Source of the DNA: Rugamonas rubra
Lineage (GTDB): Bacteria; Pseudomonadota; Gammaproteobacteria; Burkholderiales; Burkholderiaceae_D
Assembly (NCBI RefSeq): GCF_900114705.1
Contig: NZ_FOTW01000012.1
Span: 124,001 to 188,000, forward strand
Direction: 5' to 3'
DNA length: 64,000 bases
How positions within the stretch are numbered: position 1 is the first letter of the stretch; each line of letters begins with the position of its first letter. This document shows positions 1 through 10,800 of the stretch, piece after piece. A program made the translations under genes and the position numbers. The notes under the pieces were generated by a model. The model was not told the origin of the DNA. It did no database searches and was given only the letters and a program-made list of their open reading frames with translations.

Positions 1-1061
1 GATTGATGATCATGGCGGCCGGTACCGGCGGCCACATTTTCCCCGGCCTGGCGATCGCCCAGACCATGCGCGCGCGCGGCTGGGAAGTGAGCTGGCTGGG
101 CACCGCCCACGGCATGGAACAAGAGCTGGTGCCGAAACACGGCATCGCGATGGACGCCATCGACTTCTCCGGCATGCGCGGCAAGGGCCTCAAGCACACG
201 ATTAGCGGCGCGTTCAAGATGCTGGCCGGCTTTGCCGCCTGCTTCGGCTACATCGGCAGCCGCAAGCCGGACGTGGTGCTGGGCATGGGCGGCTACGTCA
301 CCGTCCCCGGCGGCATGATGGCGCGCCTGCGCGGCGTGCCGCTGGTGCTGGTCAACGCCGACGCGGCGCTGCTGTTGTCGAACAAGACCCTGACGCCGCT
401 GGCGAAGAAGGTCTGCTTCGGCTTCCCGGCCAACTTCGGCCGCGCCGCCGGCAAGGCCGTCGTCACCGGCAATCCGGTGCGTAAGGAGATCCTCGACCTG
501 GCCGGACCGGAGCAGCGCTTCGCCGGCCGCGAGGGGCCGCTGCGCATCCTGGTGGTGGGCGGCAGCCTGGGCGCCAAGGCGCTCAACGACACCCTGCCGG
601 CCGCGCTGGCGCTGATCCCGGCCGCCCAGCGGCCGCTGGTCACCCACCAGTCGGGCAAGAAGAACATCGACGCCCTGCGCGCCAGCTACGCGCAGGCCGG
701 CGTGCAGGCCAACGTGGTCGACTTCATCGACGACATGGCGTGCGCCTATCGTGATGCCGATCTGATAATATGCCGCGCCGGCGCGATTACGCTGTCCGAA
801 CTGACCGCCGCCGGCGTCGCCAGCGTGTTGGTCCCGCTGGTCGCCTCCACCACCAGCCACCAGCGCGACAACGCGCAATGGATGGCGCGGCAAAACGCGG
901 CGATCCACATGCCGCAAACGGAAATGAACGCCAGAAGCCTGGCAACCCTGCTCGAAACGCTGACGCGCGGCGCCTGCCAAACCATGGCAACGGCGGCGCG
1001 CGCGGCGGGTAAGCGCGACGCGAACGACGCGATCGCAAACGTATTGGAACAACTGGCATGA
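1..1061 (+). CDS. murG: MurG, UDP-GlcNAc:lipid I glycosyltransferase (5' end cut by window)
   Basis: MurG transfers GlcNAc from UDP-GlcNAc to lipid I to make lipid II at the inner face of the cytoplasmic membrane. The frame is open to the window edge: the first full codon (3-5, TTG) reads as an internal Leu just before the N-terminal glycine motif [13 protein letters not shown], so only the first few residues are missing. The GT-B fold features are visible: GNPVR in mid-protein, [12 protein letters not shown], and the donor-site region [15 protein letters not shown] near residue 260. About 352 codons are present, the normal family length. The stop overlaps the murC start by 4 bp (ATGA), so the two are translationally coupled. 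ftsW is expected upstream. Confidence 0.97.
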   Translation, partial: LMIMAAGTGGHIFPGLAIAQTMRARGWEVSWLGTAHGMEQELVPKHGIAMDAIDFSGMRGKGLKHTISGAFKMLAGFAACFGYIGSRKPDVVLGMGGYVTVPGGMMARLRGVPLVLVNADAALLLSNKTLTPLAKKVCFGFPANFGRAAGKAVVTGNPVRKEILDLAGPEQRFAGREGPLRILVVGGSLGAKALNDTLPAALALIPAAQRPLVTHQSGKKNIDALRASYAQAGVQANVVDFIDDMACAYRDADLIICRAGAITLSELTAAGVASVLVPLVASTTSHQRDNAQWMARQNAAIHMPQTEMNARSLATLLETLTRGACQTMATAARAAGKRDANDAIANVLEQLA

Positions 1062-2467
1062 AGCACAAAGTACAAAACATTCACTTCGTCGGCATCGGCG
1101 GCAGCGGCATGAGCGGCATCGCCGAGGTGCTGCTCACGCTCGGCTACACCGTCACCGGCTCCGACCTGGGCAGCAACGCGGTCACGCATCGCCTGGTGAG
1201 CCTGGGCGCCAAGGTGGCGCAGGGCCACGCCGCCGAAAACATCGGCGACGCCGACGCCGTGGTCACCTCGACCGCCGTCCAGCAGGACAACCCGGAAGTG
1301 GTCGCCGCGCGCAGCCGCAAGATCCCCATCGTGCCGCGCGCCGTCATGCTGGGCGAGTTGATGCGCCTCAAGCGCGGCATCGCCATCGCCGGCACCCACG
1401 GCAAGACCACCACCACCAGCCTGGTCGCCTCCGTGCTGGCGCAGGGCGGGTTGGACCCGACCTTCGTCATCGGCGGCCGCCTGACCAGCGCCGGCGCCAA
1501 CGCCAAGCTGGGCACCGGCGAGTACCTGGTGGCCGAGGCCGACGAGTCGGACGCCTCCTTCCTGAACCTGACGCCGATGATCGAGGTCATCACCAACATC
1601 GACGCCGACCACATGGAGACCTACGAGCACGATTTTGAAAAGCTCAAGCAGGCCTTCGTGCAGTTCACCCACCGCCTGCCGTTCTACGGCCGCGCCATGC
1701 TGTGCATCGACGACGCCCACGTGCGTTCGATCATCCCCTTCGTGACCAAGCCGGTGACCACCTACGGCTTCCACCAGGACGCCGAGGTGCGCGCCGTGAA
1801 CGCCCGCGCCGTCGGCCTGGAAATGCATTTCACGGTGATCCAGGACGGCTACCCGGATCTGGACGTGGTGCTCAACCAGCCCGGCATGCACAATGTGCAG
1901 AACGCCTGCTCGGCGGTGGCCATCGCCCGCGAGATCGGCGTCGAGGACAAGGACACCCAGGCCGGCCTGGCCGGCTTTGCCGGCGTCGGCCGCCGCTTCA
2001 CCCGCTACGGCGAGGTGGCCATCGTCAACGCTGACCACGGCGGCGCCGCCGGCACCTTCGCCCTGGTCGACGACTTCGGCCACCACCCGGTCGAGACCGA
2101 GGTGACCCTGGCAGCCGCGCGCGCCGCCTTCCCCGGCCGCCGCCTGGTGCTGGCCTTCCAGCCGCACCGCTACAGCCGCACGCGCGACCTGTTCGAGGAC
2201 TTCGTCAAGGTGCTCGGCAGCGCCGACGTGCTGGTGCTGGCCGAGGTCTACGCCGCCGGCGAGGCGCCGGTGGTGGCGGCCGACGGCCGCGCGCTGGCGC
2301 ACGCGCTGCGCGCGCGCGGCAAAACCGAACCGATTTTCGTGGAAGCCATCGGCGACATGCCGGAAACCATCATGAGCGTGGTGCGCGACGGCGACGTCGT
2401 CATCACCATGGGCGCGGGCTCGATCAGCGGCGTGCCCGCCAAACTGACTAACTATCCGAAGGTCTGA
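1058..2467 (+). CDS. murC: MurC, UDP-N-acetylmuramate--L-alanine ligase
   Basis: MurC is the cytoplasmic ATP-dependent ligase that adds L-Ala to UDP-MurNAc, the first peptide step of peptidoglycan precursor synthesis. The 469-aa product has the N-terminal Rossmann motif [15 protein letters not shown], the Mur-ligase P-loop GTHGKTTTT at residues 112-120, the central segment EADESDASF, and the C-terminal motif FQPHRYSRT. The ATG lies inside the murG stop (4-bp overlap) and ddl follows after 2 nt, so this is one operon. The length is normal. murB is absent between murC and ddl, which is common in this lineage. Confidence 0.98.
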   Translation: MKHKVQNIHFVGIGGSGMSGIAEVLLTLGYTVTGSDLGSNAVTHRLVSLGAKVAQGHAAENIGDADAVVTSTAVQQDNPEVVAARSRKIPIVPRAVMLGELMRLKRGIAIAGTHGKTTTTSLVASVLAQGGLDPTFVIGGRLTSAGANAKLGTGEYLVAEADESDASFLNLTPMIEVITNIDADHMETYEHDFEKLKQAFVQFTHRLPFYGRAMLCIDDAHVRSIIPFVTKPVTTYGFHQDAEVRAVNARAVGLEMHFTVIQDGYPDLDVVLNQPGMHNVQNACSAVAIAREIGVEDKDTQAGLAGFAGVGRRFTRYGEVAIVNADHGGAAGTFALVDDFGHHPVETEVTLAAARAAFPGRRLVLAFQPHRYSRTRDLFEDFVKVLGSADVLVLAEVYAAGEAPVVAADGRALAHALRARGKTEPIFVEAIGDMPETIMSVVRDGDVVITMGAGSISGVPAKLTNYPKV

Positions 2468-2469
2468 AC

Positions 2470-3447
<978 letters not shown>

Positions 3448-3453
3448 TCGAGT

Positions 3454-4284
3454 ATGTGGCAAGACGCTAAAGCCTTGAATGCTACCGCCAACGGCATTTT
3501 TGCCCTGGTGCTGCTGGCATGCCTGGCGGCGGGCGTCTGGTGGCTGGCGCAGCGGCCGATGTTCACGCTGCGCAGCATCCGCATCGAGAGCATGGCGCAG
3601 GACGAACTCAAGCATGTGAACCATCTGACGCTGCGCAACGGCGCGCTCGGTCGCATCAAGGGCAACTTCTTCACCACCAACCTGGACGCGGTGCGGCAGG
3701 CCTTCGAGTCGGTGCCCTGGGTGCGCCGCGCCGCCGTGCGCCGCGAATGGCCGGACCAGCTGATCGTCGCGCTGGAGGAGCACGAGGCGCTCGGCACCTG
3801 GGGCGAGGACGGCCGCCTGCTGTCGACCAAGGGCGACGTGTTCACCGCCAACCTGGCCGAGGCGGAGGAGGACCACGTGCTGCCCGAGTTCGACGGACCG
3901 GAGGGCAGCGAGAAGGAGGTGCTGTCGCGCTTCGCCGAGCTGCGCGGCTGGTTCGCCCCGCTGCAGCTGGTGCCGCAGGCGCTGTCGCTGTCGACGCGCT
4001 ACGCCTGGACGGTGAAACTGAACAACGGCATGAGCGTGGCCCTGGGCCGCGAGCAGACCAGCACCACCTTGAAGGAACGGGTCGACCGGCTGATGGGGAT
4101 TTACCCGCAGCTGGTGACCCACCTGCCCAACATCGAGACCATCGATATGCGCTACCAGAACGGGCTGGCCTTGTCGGCGACGGGATTGAAGATTCCGGCC
4201 GAGGGCGCCAAGCCGAAACCGCGACCGGCGGCAGCAAAGAACAATACGAATAATTTAAAGCCAATCAGCAGGCACACACAGTAG
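3454..4284 (+). CDS. ftsQ: FtsQ, cell division protein
   Basis: FtsQ is a bitopic inner-membrane divisome protein that bridges the early cytoplasmic ring and the late periplasmic proteins FtsB and FtsL. The 276-aa product has a short cytoplasmic tail, one transmembrane segment at about residues 14-32, a POTRA domain at about 36-105 starting MFTLRSIRIES, and a beta domain with SVPWVRRAAVRREWPDQL. The C terminus ends in a low-complexity Lys/Pro/Ala/Asn tail. An SD-like purine run (AGAGGGG) overlaps the ddl stop. ftsA follows after 9 nt. Confidence 0.96.
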   Translation: MWQDAKALNATANGIFALVLLACLAAGVWWLAQRPMFTLRSIRIESMAQDELKHVNHLTLRNGALGRIKGNFFTTNLDAVRQAFESVPWVRRAAVRREWPDQLIVALEEHEALGTWGEDGRLLSTKGDVFTANLAEAEEDHVLPEFDGPEGSEKEVLSRFAELRGWFAPLQLVPQALSLSTRYAWTVKLNNGMSVALGREQTSTTLKERVDRLMGIYPQLVTHLPNIETIDMRYQNGLALSATGLKIPAEGAKPKPRPAAAKNNTNNLKPISRHTQ

Positions 4285-4293
4285 GCGAGAGAA

Positions 4294-5526
4294 ATGACAA
4301 AAGACGCGAAAAACCTGATCGTCGGCCTCGACATCGGCACCTCGAAAGTGGTGGCCGTGGTGGCCGAGGTGATGTCCGACGGGCGCCACGAGGTGATCGG
4401 GCTGGGTCAGCACGAATCGAAGGGCTTGAAGAAGGGCGTGGTGGTCAACATCGAAGCGACCGTCGAGTCCATCCAGCGCGCGCTGGAGGAGGCGGAGCTG
4501 ATGGCCGACTGCAAGATCCGCAACGTCTACGCCGGCATCGCCGGCAGCCATATCCGCAGCTTCAATTCGAGCGGCATGGTGGCCATCAAGGACAAGGAAG
4601 TCACCGCCACCGACGTGGCGCGGGTGATCGAGACGGCCAAGGCGGTCAACATCCCGACCGACCAGCAGCTGCTGCACACGGTGCCGCAGGAGTTCATCGT
4701 CGACAGCCAGGAGGACGTGCGCGAGCCGATCGGCATGAGCGGCATCCGCCTCGAGGTCAAGGTGCACATCGTCACCGGCGCCGTCTCGGCGGTGCAGAAC
4801 ATCGTCAAGTGCGTGCGCCGCTGCGGGCTGGAAGTGTCCGACCTGATCTTGCAGCCGATGGCCTCGGCCGACGCCGTGCTGACGCCGGACGAGAAGGAGC
4901 TGGGCGTGGTGTTGATCGACATCGGCGGCGGCACCACCGACGTGGCGGTGTTCTCCGACGGCGCGATCCGCCACACGGCGGTGATTCCGATCGCCGGCGA
5001 CCAGATCACCAACGACATCGCCATGGCGCTGCGAACGCCGACCTCGGAGGCGGAAGAGATCAAGATCCGCTACGGCGTCGCCAAGCAGGTGTTGGCCGAT
5101 CCGGGCGAGTCGCTCGAGGTGCCGGGCCTGGGCGACCGTGGCCCGCGCAACCTGTCGCGCCAGGCGCTGGCGGCGGTGATCGAGCCGCGCGTCGAGGAGC
5201 TGTTCGCCATGGTGCACCAGGTGGTGCGCGAATCCGGCTACGAGGGCGTGCTGTCGTCGGGCATCGTGCTGACCGGCGGCACGGCGATCATGCCGGGCAT
5301 GGTCGAAATGGCCGAGGACATCTTCCTCAAGCCGGCGCGCCTGGGCACGCCGGACTACCGCGGCCAGCTGGCCGACGTGGTGCGCAGCCCGCGCTACGCG
5401 ACGGTGCTGGGCCTGCTGTTGGAGGCGAAAAAACAATACCTGCGCGGCCACATCGTGACGCGCCAGGACGGTTCGGTGAAGGCGGTTTGGCAGCGCATGA
5501 AGGAATGGTTTTTAGGGAATTTTTAA
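4294..5526 (+). CDS. ftsA: FtsA, cell division actin-like ATPase
   Basis: FtsA is the actin-family ATPase that tethers FtsZ to the membrane and recruits later divisome proteins. The 410-aa product shows phosphate-1 motif VGLDIGTSKV, phosphate-2 motif IDIGGGTTDVAVF, the adenosine motif GIVLTGGTAIMPG, and a C-terminal amphipathic membrane-targeting helix ending WQRMKEWFLGNF. It lies 9 nt after ftsQ. A 154-nt gap with its own leader structure separates it from ftsZ. Confidence 0.98.
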   Translation: MTKDAKNLIVGLDIGTSKVVAVVAEVMSDGRHEVIGLGQHESKGLKKGVVVNIEATVESIQRALEEAELMADCKIRNVYAGIAGSHIRSFNSSGMVAIKDKEVTATDVARVIETAKAVNIPTDQQLLHTVPQEFIVDSQEDVREPIGMSGIRLEVKVHIVTGAVSAVQNIVKCVRRCGLEVSDLILQPMASADAVLTPDEKELGVVLIDIGGGTTDVAVFSDGAIRHTAVIPIAGDQITNDIAMALRTPTSEAEEIKIRYGVAKQVLADPGESLEVPGLGDRGPRNLSRQALAAVIEPRVEELFAMVHQVVRESGYEGVLSSGIVLTGGTAIMPGMVEMAEDIFLKPARLGTPDYRGQLADVVRSPRYATVLGLLLEAKKQYLRGHIVTRQDGSVKAVWQRMKEWFLGNF

Positions 5527-5587
5527 GGTTGGTGCGGTACTGGCTCTTTTAGCAGCGTAGGCAATTCGATTCGAAAACAACGGTTTA

Positions 5588-5593
5588 TATAAT
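5588..5593 (+). promoter_or_regulatory. Possible -10 box (TATAAT) of an ftsZ-proximal promoter
   Basis: A perfect TATAAT lies in the ftsA-ftsZ gap. The matching -35 position with a 17-bp spacer reads TTCGAT (5565-5570), a weak match. The AT-rich setting and the following leader hairpin fit an extra promoter giving ftsZ its own transcript. This is inferred from sequence alone. Confidence 0.4.
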
Positions 5594-5604
5594 TTAACTT
5601 AAAC

Positions 5605-5662
5605 TGCAGTTTTCAATCCCCAGTTCTTCTACCAATATGAGGACTGGCGCTTGAAAACCGCA
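5605..5662 (+). promoter_or_regulatory. Hairpin in the ftsZ leader
   Basis: Arms 5605-5616 and 5651-5662 pair with one mismatch (GTTTTCAA against TTGAAAAC plus flanking bases). Inside them CCAGT (5620-5624) can pair with ACTGG (5643-5647). The structure ends 7 nt before the Shine-Dalgarno AGGAG at 5670-5674 (ATG at 5681). It has no U-tract, so it looks like an RNA leader element rather than a terminator. Confidence 0.45.
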
Positions 5663-5680
5663 TTCTGATAGGAGCACATC

Positions 5681-6904
5681 ATGGAGTTTGATATGGTCGA
5701 TAACGCATCTTTGGGTACCGTCATCAAGGTCGTCGGAGTCGGCGGAGCAGGTGGCAACGCAGTTCAACATATGATCAACAAGGGCATGTCGGGCGTCGAG
5801 TTCATCGCCGCCAACACCGACGCGCAGGCCTTGTCGACCTCCAAGGCGCACAACATCATCCAGATCGGCGAGACCGGCCTGGGCGCCGGCATGAAGCCCG
5901 AGGTCGGCCGCAAGCTGGCCGAGGAATCGCGCCAGCGCATCGAGGACTCGCTGCGCGGCGCGCACATGGTCTTCATCGCCGCCGGCATGGGCGGCGGCAC
6001 CGGCACCGGCGCCGCGCCTATCGTCGCCGAGATCGCCAAGTCGCTCGGCGCGCTGACCGTCGCGGTGGTCTCCAAGCCGTTCTCGCACGAGGGCCAGAAG
6101 TGCATGGACATCGCCGACGAGGGCCTCGAGCAGCTGTCGGCCAACGTCGACTCGCTGATCGTCATCCTCAACGAGAAGCTCGAAGAGATCTACGAGGACG
6201 AGTCGCTGATCGAGTGGCTGCAACACGCCGACGATGTGCTCAACAACGCGGTGGCCGGTATCGCCGAGATCATCAACGTGCCGGGCCACATCAACGTCGA
6301 CTTCAACGACGTCAAGACCATCATGGGCGAGCAGGGCAAGGCCATGATGGGCACGGCGACCGCCTCCGGCGTCGACCGCGCCCGCATCGCCGCCGAACAA
6401 GCGGTGGCCTCGCCGCTGCTCGACGGCGTCGACCTGTCCGGCGCGCGCGGCGTGCTGGTCAACGTCACCGCCAGCCGTGGCCTGAAGGGTAAGGAGATCA
6501 AGGAAGTCATGGCCGCCGTGCGCGCCTTCGCCGCGCCGGACGCGTCGATCGCCCAGGGCATCGCCTACGACGACGAGATGGGCGACGCGATCCGCGTCAC
6601 CGTGGTCGCCACCGGCCTGGGCAAGACCAAGAAGCACGTGCAACTGGTGCCGCAGCAAATGCTGCGCACCGGCACCCACAACAGCCCGATGATGCCGTCC
6701 GCATCGATGGGTGGCGGCGCGGCCGCCTCGGTGTCGATGGGCGCCACCAGCGGCATGGGCGGCGGCGGCGCGCCGGCCTTCGACGGCATGAAGGCGCCGG
6801 CGGTATGGCGTCGCGAATCGGCCTCCGAGCAGGTGCGCGCGATGGAAAAGAACGGCATGGAAACCTACGACATCCCGGCCTTCCTGCGCAAGCAGGCGGA
6901 CTAG
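5681..6904 (+). CDS. ftsZ: FtsZ, tubulin-like division GTPase
   Basis: FtsZ polymerises into the Z ring. The 407-aa product has the tubulin signature GGGTGTG at residues 104-110, the N-terminal GVGGAGGNAVQHM nucleotide-binding segment, and the T7-loop region NVDFNDVKTIM. The C-terminal peptide DIPAFLRKQAD is the conserved docking site for FtsA and ZapD. The linker before it is short and rich in Gly, Met, Ser and Ala. AGGAG lies 6 nt before the ATG. A partner gene, zapD, occurs in this window at about 31 kb. Confidence 0.99.
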   Translation: MEFDMVDNASLGTVIKVVGVGGAGGNAVQHMINKGMSGVEFIAANTDAQALSTSKAHNIIQIGETGLGAGMKPEVGRKLAEESRQRIEDSLRGAHMVFIAAGMGGGTGTGAAPIVAEIAKSLGALTVAVVSKPFSHEGQKCMDIADEGLEQLSANVDSLIVILNEKLEEIYEDESLIEWLQHADDVLNNAVAGIAEIINVPGHINVDFNDVKTIMGEQGKAMMGTATASGVDRARIAAEQAVASPLLDGVDLSGARGVLVNVTASRGLKGKEIKEVMAAVRAFAAPDASIAQGIAYDDEMGDAIRVTVVATGLGKTKKHVQLVPQQMLRTGTHNSPMMPSASMGGGAAASVSMGATSGMGGGGAPAFDGMKAPAVWRRESASEQVRAMEKNGMETYDIPAFLRKQAD

Positions 6905-7009
6905 GCGCTCGCCGCCGCGCCGCGCTCTCCAGGGGGGCGCGGCCGGTTCGCGGGTCGGTTTCTGCAGGATCAGAAAGCTTCAGGCATACTGCACGTCTAT
7001 GCCGGGATG

Positions 7010-7035
7010 AGCCGCGCCTAGCGCGGCTTTTTTTT
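7010..7035 (+). terminator. Rho-independent terminator after ftsZ
   Basis: An 8-bp stem AGCCGCGC / GCGCGGCT with a 3-nt loop is followed by eight T residues. It lies about 105 nt after the ftsZ stop and closes the division operon. Confidence 0.85.
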
Positions 7036-7057
7036 GCCCCGCACCCCGCTGCGCCAC

Positions 7058-7087
7058 GGGGTCAGACCCCGCATGGGGTCTGACCCC
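7058..7087. repeat. GGGTCAGACCC inverted repeat, copy 1
   Basis: Two perfect complementary 13-bp arms, GGGGTCAGACCCC and GGGGTCTGACCCC, are separated by GCAT. The left flank CCCCGCACCCCGC...GCCAC resembles that of copy 5 at 51.8 kb. It lies 22 bp beyond the ftsZ terminator and upstream of the peroxiredoxin gene. Confidence 0.9.
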
Positions 7088-7153
7088 TTCGCTGGCGGGG
7101 TAAGGCCGGCATCCCGCCTATCCACGATCAACCACTATAAAGAGGAGTCAAAC

Positions 7154-7657
7154 ATGACCATCAAAATCGGCGACACCCTGCCAGAAGGCACCCTGTCCGA
7201 ATTCGTAGAGACCGAAACCGAAGGCTGCGCGCTGGGCCCGAACACTTTCAACGTGCAAGACCTGGTCAAGGGCAAGAAGATCGCCATCTTCGGCCTGCCG
7301 GGCGCCTACACCCCGACCTGCTCCGCGCAACACGTGCCTGGCTACGTCCAGCACGCCGCCGACCTGAAGGCCAAGGGCGTCGACGAAATCTGGTGCATCT
7401 CGGTCAACGACGCCTTCGTCATGGGCGCTTGGGGCCGCGACCAGAAGGCCACCGGCATCGTCCGCATGATGGCCGACGGCAACGCCGCCTACTCCAAGGC
7501 CCTGGGCCTGGACGCCGACTTCAGCAAGTTCGGCATGGGCACCCGCTCGCAGCGCTACTCGCTGCTGGTCGACAACGGCGTGGTCAGCCAGCTCAACATC
7601 GAGCAGGGCGGCAAGTTCGAAGTGTCGAACGCGGAAACGCTGCTGGGCCAGCTGTAA
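7154..7657 (+). CDS. Peroxiredoxin, Prx5-like (redoxin family)
   Basis: This is a thiol peroxidase that reduces hydrogen peroxide and organic hydroperoxides in the cytoplasm. The 167-aa product has the Prx5 active-site motif PGAYTPTCSAQHVPGY with peroxidatic Cys56, followed by the family segment ISVNDAFVM. The start is the ATG at 7154, supported by AGGAG at 7143-7147; a longer upstream frame would run through the repeat and is unlikely. It is probably a single-gene transcript, with terminators on both sides. A redoxin gene between ftsZ and lpxC is typical of related betaproteobacteria. The reductant (glutathione/glutaredoxin in many Prx5 proteins) cannot be read from the sequence. Confidence 0.93.
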   Translation: MTIKIGDTLPEGTLSEFVETETEGCALGPNTFNVQDLVKGKKIAIFGLPGAYTPTCSAQHVPGYVQHAADLKAKGVDEIWCISVNDAFVMGAWGRDQKATGIVRMMADGNAAYSKALGLDADFSKFGMGTRSQRYSLLVDNGVVSQLNIEQGGKFEVSNAETLLGQL

Positions 7658-7694
7658 TAGCTGTAATCTTCGCCCCGGCTCTTCCGATGTGAAC

Positions 7695-7718
7695 AAAACG
7701 GCGCTGCGGCGCCGTTTT
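7695..7718 (+). terminator. Terminator after the peroxiredoxin gene
   Basis: A 10-bp perfect stem AAAACGGCGC / GCGCCGTTTT with loop TGCG starts 37 nt after the stop. The A and T tracts on both sides would let it act in either direction. Confidence 0.8.
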
Positions 7719-7849
7719 GCATTGGCGCGCCGGCCGCGCCATGGCGGGCCCGGCTGTGGCTTGGCGCTGTTGTTTTTGCATCGCGGCGGCGCTTGCCCAT
7801 GCTGGAATGAAACATAATAGGGGGATATCTATTCCTTCTATTGGGAAAC

Positions 7850-10800
7850 ATGCGCAGACCGGAAAAGGTGACTGGAACACCACCGCGCCGCTTGTCCGGC
7901 ATCGGCGCCGGCGCCGGCGCCGACGGGCCGCCGCGCGCCTGGTCGCGCCGGCCCCTGCGGCTGGCCGCGCTGCTGGCCGGCGTGCTCGGCGTCGCCGCCT
8001 TGCTGGCGCTGGCCGTATACGCCGTCGGCCGCCACGAGGCCCAGTCCAGCCTGAGTCAGCTCGAGGTGCGCATGAACGGGCGCAGCACCGCCAACATCAA
8101 CATCCTGGTGCGCCAGATGGAGGACCTGCGGCGCGACGTGCACTTCCTCGCCAGCGTGCCGCCGATGACGGGCATCGTCCGGGCCAGCGGCAACCGCGGC
8201 TTCGACGCCGAGGAGAACACCCCGCTGGCGTTGTGGGAGCGCCGCCTCGAGCGCATCTTCAGCGCCTACGCCGAGGCCAGACCGGACATTTTCCAGGTGC
8301 GCCTGATCGGCGTGGCCAACCACGGCCGCGAGTTGATCCGCGTCGAGCGGCGCGGCGACGTCATCGTCAGTGTTCCGGCCGGGCAGTTGCAGGAGAAGGG
8401 CGACACCGAGTATATGCGCGCCGCCGTGCGGCTGGGCGTGGGGCAGACCTACCTGTCCGACCTGACCCTGAACCGCGAGAACGGCAAGGTGCAGATGCCG
8501 CCGCAGGCCACGCTGCGCGCCGCCACCCCGGTGTACGACCGGGCCGGCGTGCTGTTCGGTGTGCTGGTGCTGAACTACGACGTCAACACCATCATGTCGC
8601 CGCTGCACGCCAACATGCCGCCGGACCTGCGCGCCTACCTGGTCAACGGCGCCGGCGACTTCCTGCTGCATCCGGACGCCGGACGCAGCTACGGCTTCGA
8701 CCTGGGCCAGCGCTGGCGCTGGCAGGACGAGTTCCGCCCCGCCGCCGCCGACCAGCGGCTGGCGACCAATCTGCGCCGCTACCTCTCCGCCAACGGCGCG
8801 GTTCACGCCGCCGAGCGGCGCGTGGTGCTCGACCCGGAGGCGCCGCAGCGCGATCTGCGCTACGTGCTGGTCACCGACGACGAGGAGGTGCGGGCGGCGG
8901 AGGCGGCGGCGCGCGCCAACCTGCTGGCGGCCATGCTGGCCGGCGCGCTGGTGGTCGGCGCCGCCGGCTACCTGTACCTGCGCCAGCGGCGCAAGGTGTA
9001 CGCCTACCAGGCGCGCCTGTCGGCGATCGTCGAGAACTCGCTCGACGCCATCGTCGGCAAGACGCTCGACGGCGTGGTCACCAGCTGGAACCACGGCGCC
9101 GAGCAGATGCTCGGCTACAGCGCCGAGGAGGCGCTGGGCCAGCCGCTGCTGGCGCTGATCGTGCCGTCCGACGGCGAGCTCGAGGAGCGCGCCGCCATGG
9201 CCGGCATCGCCGCCGGCGGCGGCGCCCACGAGTTCAACGCGACGCGCCGGCGCAAGGACGGCAGCACGCTGGCCGTGTCGGTGCTGTCGTCGCCGATCCG
9301 CACCGCCGACGGCCGCCTGGTCGGCGTCGCCGAGACGGTGCGCGACATCAGCGGGCAGGTCGCCGCCAGCCGCCGCATCAACGAACTCAACGCCACGCTG
9401 GAGGACCAGGTGCGCGAGCGCACCCGGCAGATCGAGTCGGTCACCATGCTGCAGCGGGCCATCCTGGCGCACGCCTCCTATTCCATCATCGCCACCGACA
9501 CCGAGGGCCTGATCCAGCTGTTCAACCCGGCCGCCGAGCGCATGCTCGGCTATGGCGCCGGCGAGGTGCTGGGGCGGCGCACGCCGGCCATGCTGCACGA
9601 CGCCGGCGAGGTGCGCGCGCGCGCCGCCGCCTTGTCGCGCGAGCTGGGGCGCGAGGTGGCGCCCGGCTTCGAGGTGTTCGTCGCCAAGGCCAGGCTGGGC
9701 CTCGACGACGAGCGCGAGTGGACCTACGTGCGCAAGGACGGCTCGCGCTTCCTGGCCCAGCTGTCGGTCAGCGCGCTGCGCGGCGAGGACGGCGCGGTCA
9801 ACGGCTACCTGGGCATCGCCTCGGACGTGTCGGCGCGCGAGGAGGACAGGCGCAAGCTGGTGGCGGCGCGCGACCAGTTGCAGAACGCCGCCGAGGTGGC
9901 CGAGCTGGGCATTTGGACCTGGACGCTGGAGGGCAACCTGATCGAGTGGAACGAGCGCATGTACCAGCTGTACGGCGTGGCGCCGGAACAGCGCCAGGGC
10001 GGCCTCGATTTCGAGCGCTGGCGCGCCTGCGTGCACCCGGACGACGTCGACGCCGTGGTGGCCAAGCTGGCCGGCGTGCTCGACGCCAGCAGCGTCTACG
10101 ACCCGGTGTTCCGCATCCGCCGGCCGGACGGCGAGCTGCGCTACGTGCAGGGCGCCGCCTCGGTCGAGCGCGACGCCGCCGGCCGGCCGGTGCGGGTGCT
10201 CGGCATCAACCGCGACATCACCGTCCAGCAGCAGGCCGAGGAGGTGCTGCGCCTGGCCAAGCGCGCCGCCGACGGCGCCAACCAGGCCAAGTCCGAGTTC
10301 CTCGCCAACATGAGCCACGAGATCCGCTCGCCGATGAACGCGGTGCTGGGCATGCTGGCGCTGCTCAAGCAGACCGCGCTCGACGCCCGCCAGCTCGACT
10401 ACGCCGGCAAGGCCGAGGGCGCCGGCCGCACCCTGCTGGCCATCCTCAACGACATCCTCGACTTCTCCCGCGTCGAGGCGGGCAAGCTGGCGCTCGACCC
10501 GCAGCCGTTCAGCATCGACCGCCTGCTGCGCGAGGCGGCGGTGATCCTGTCGGCCAACGTCGGCGCCAAGGACATCGAGATCCTCTACGAGATCGACCCG
10601 GCGCTGCCCGACCGCGTGGTGGGCGACGCCATGCGCCTGCAGCAGGTGCTGCTCAACCTGGCCGGCAACGCCGTCAAGTTCACCGAGCGCGGCGAGGTGG
10701 CGCTGGCGGTGCGCCTGTGCGCGCTGTCGGCCGACGAGCAGGCGCGCCACGGCGCGCAGGCGCTCGGCCTCGGCTTCGCCATCCGCGACACCGGCATCGG

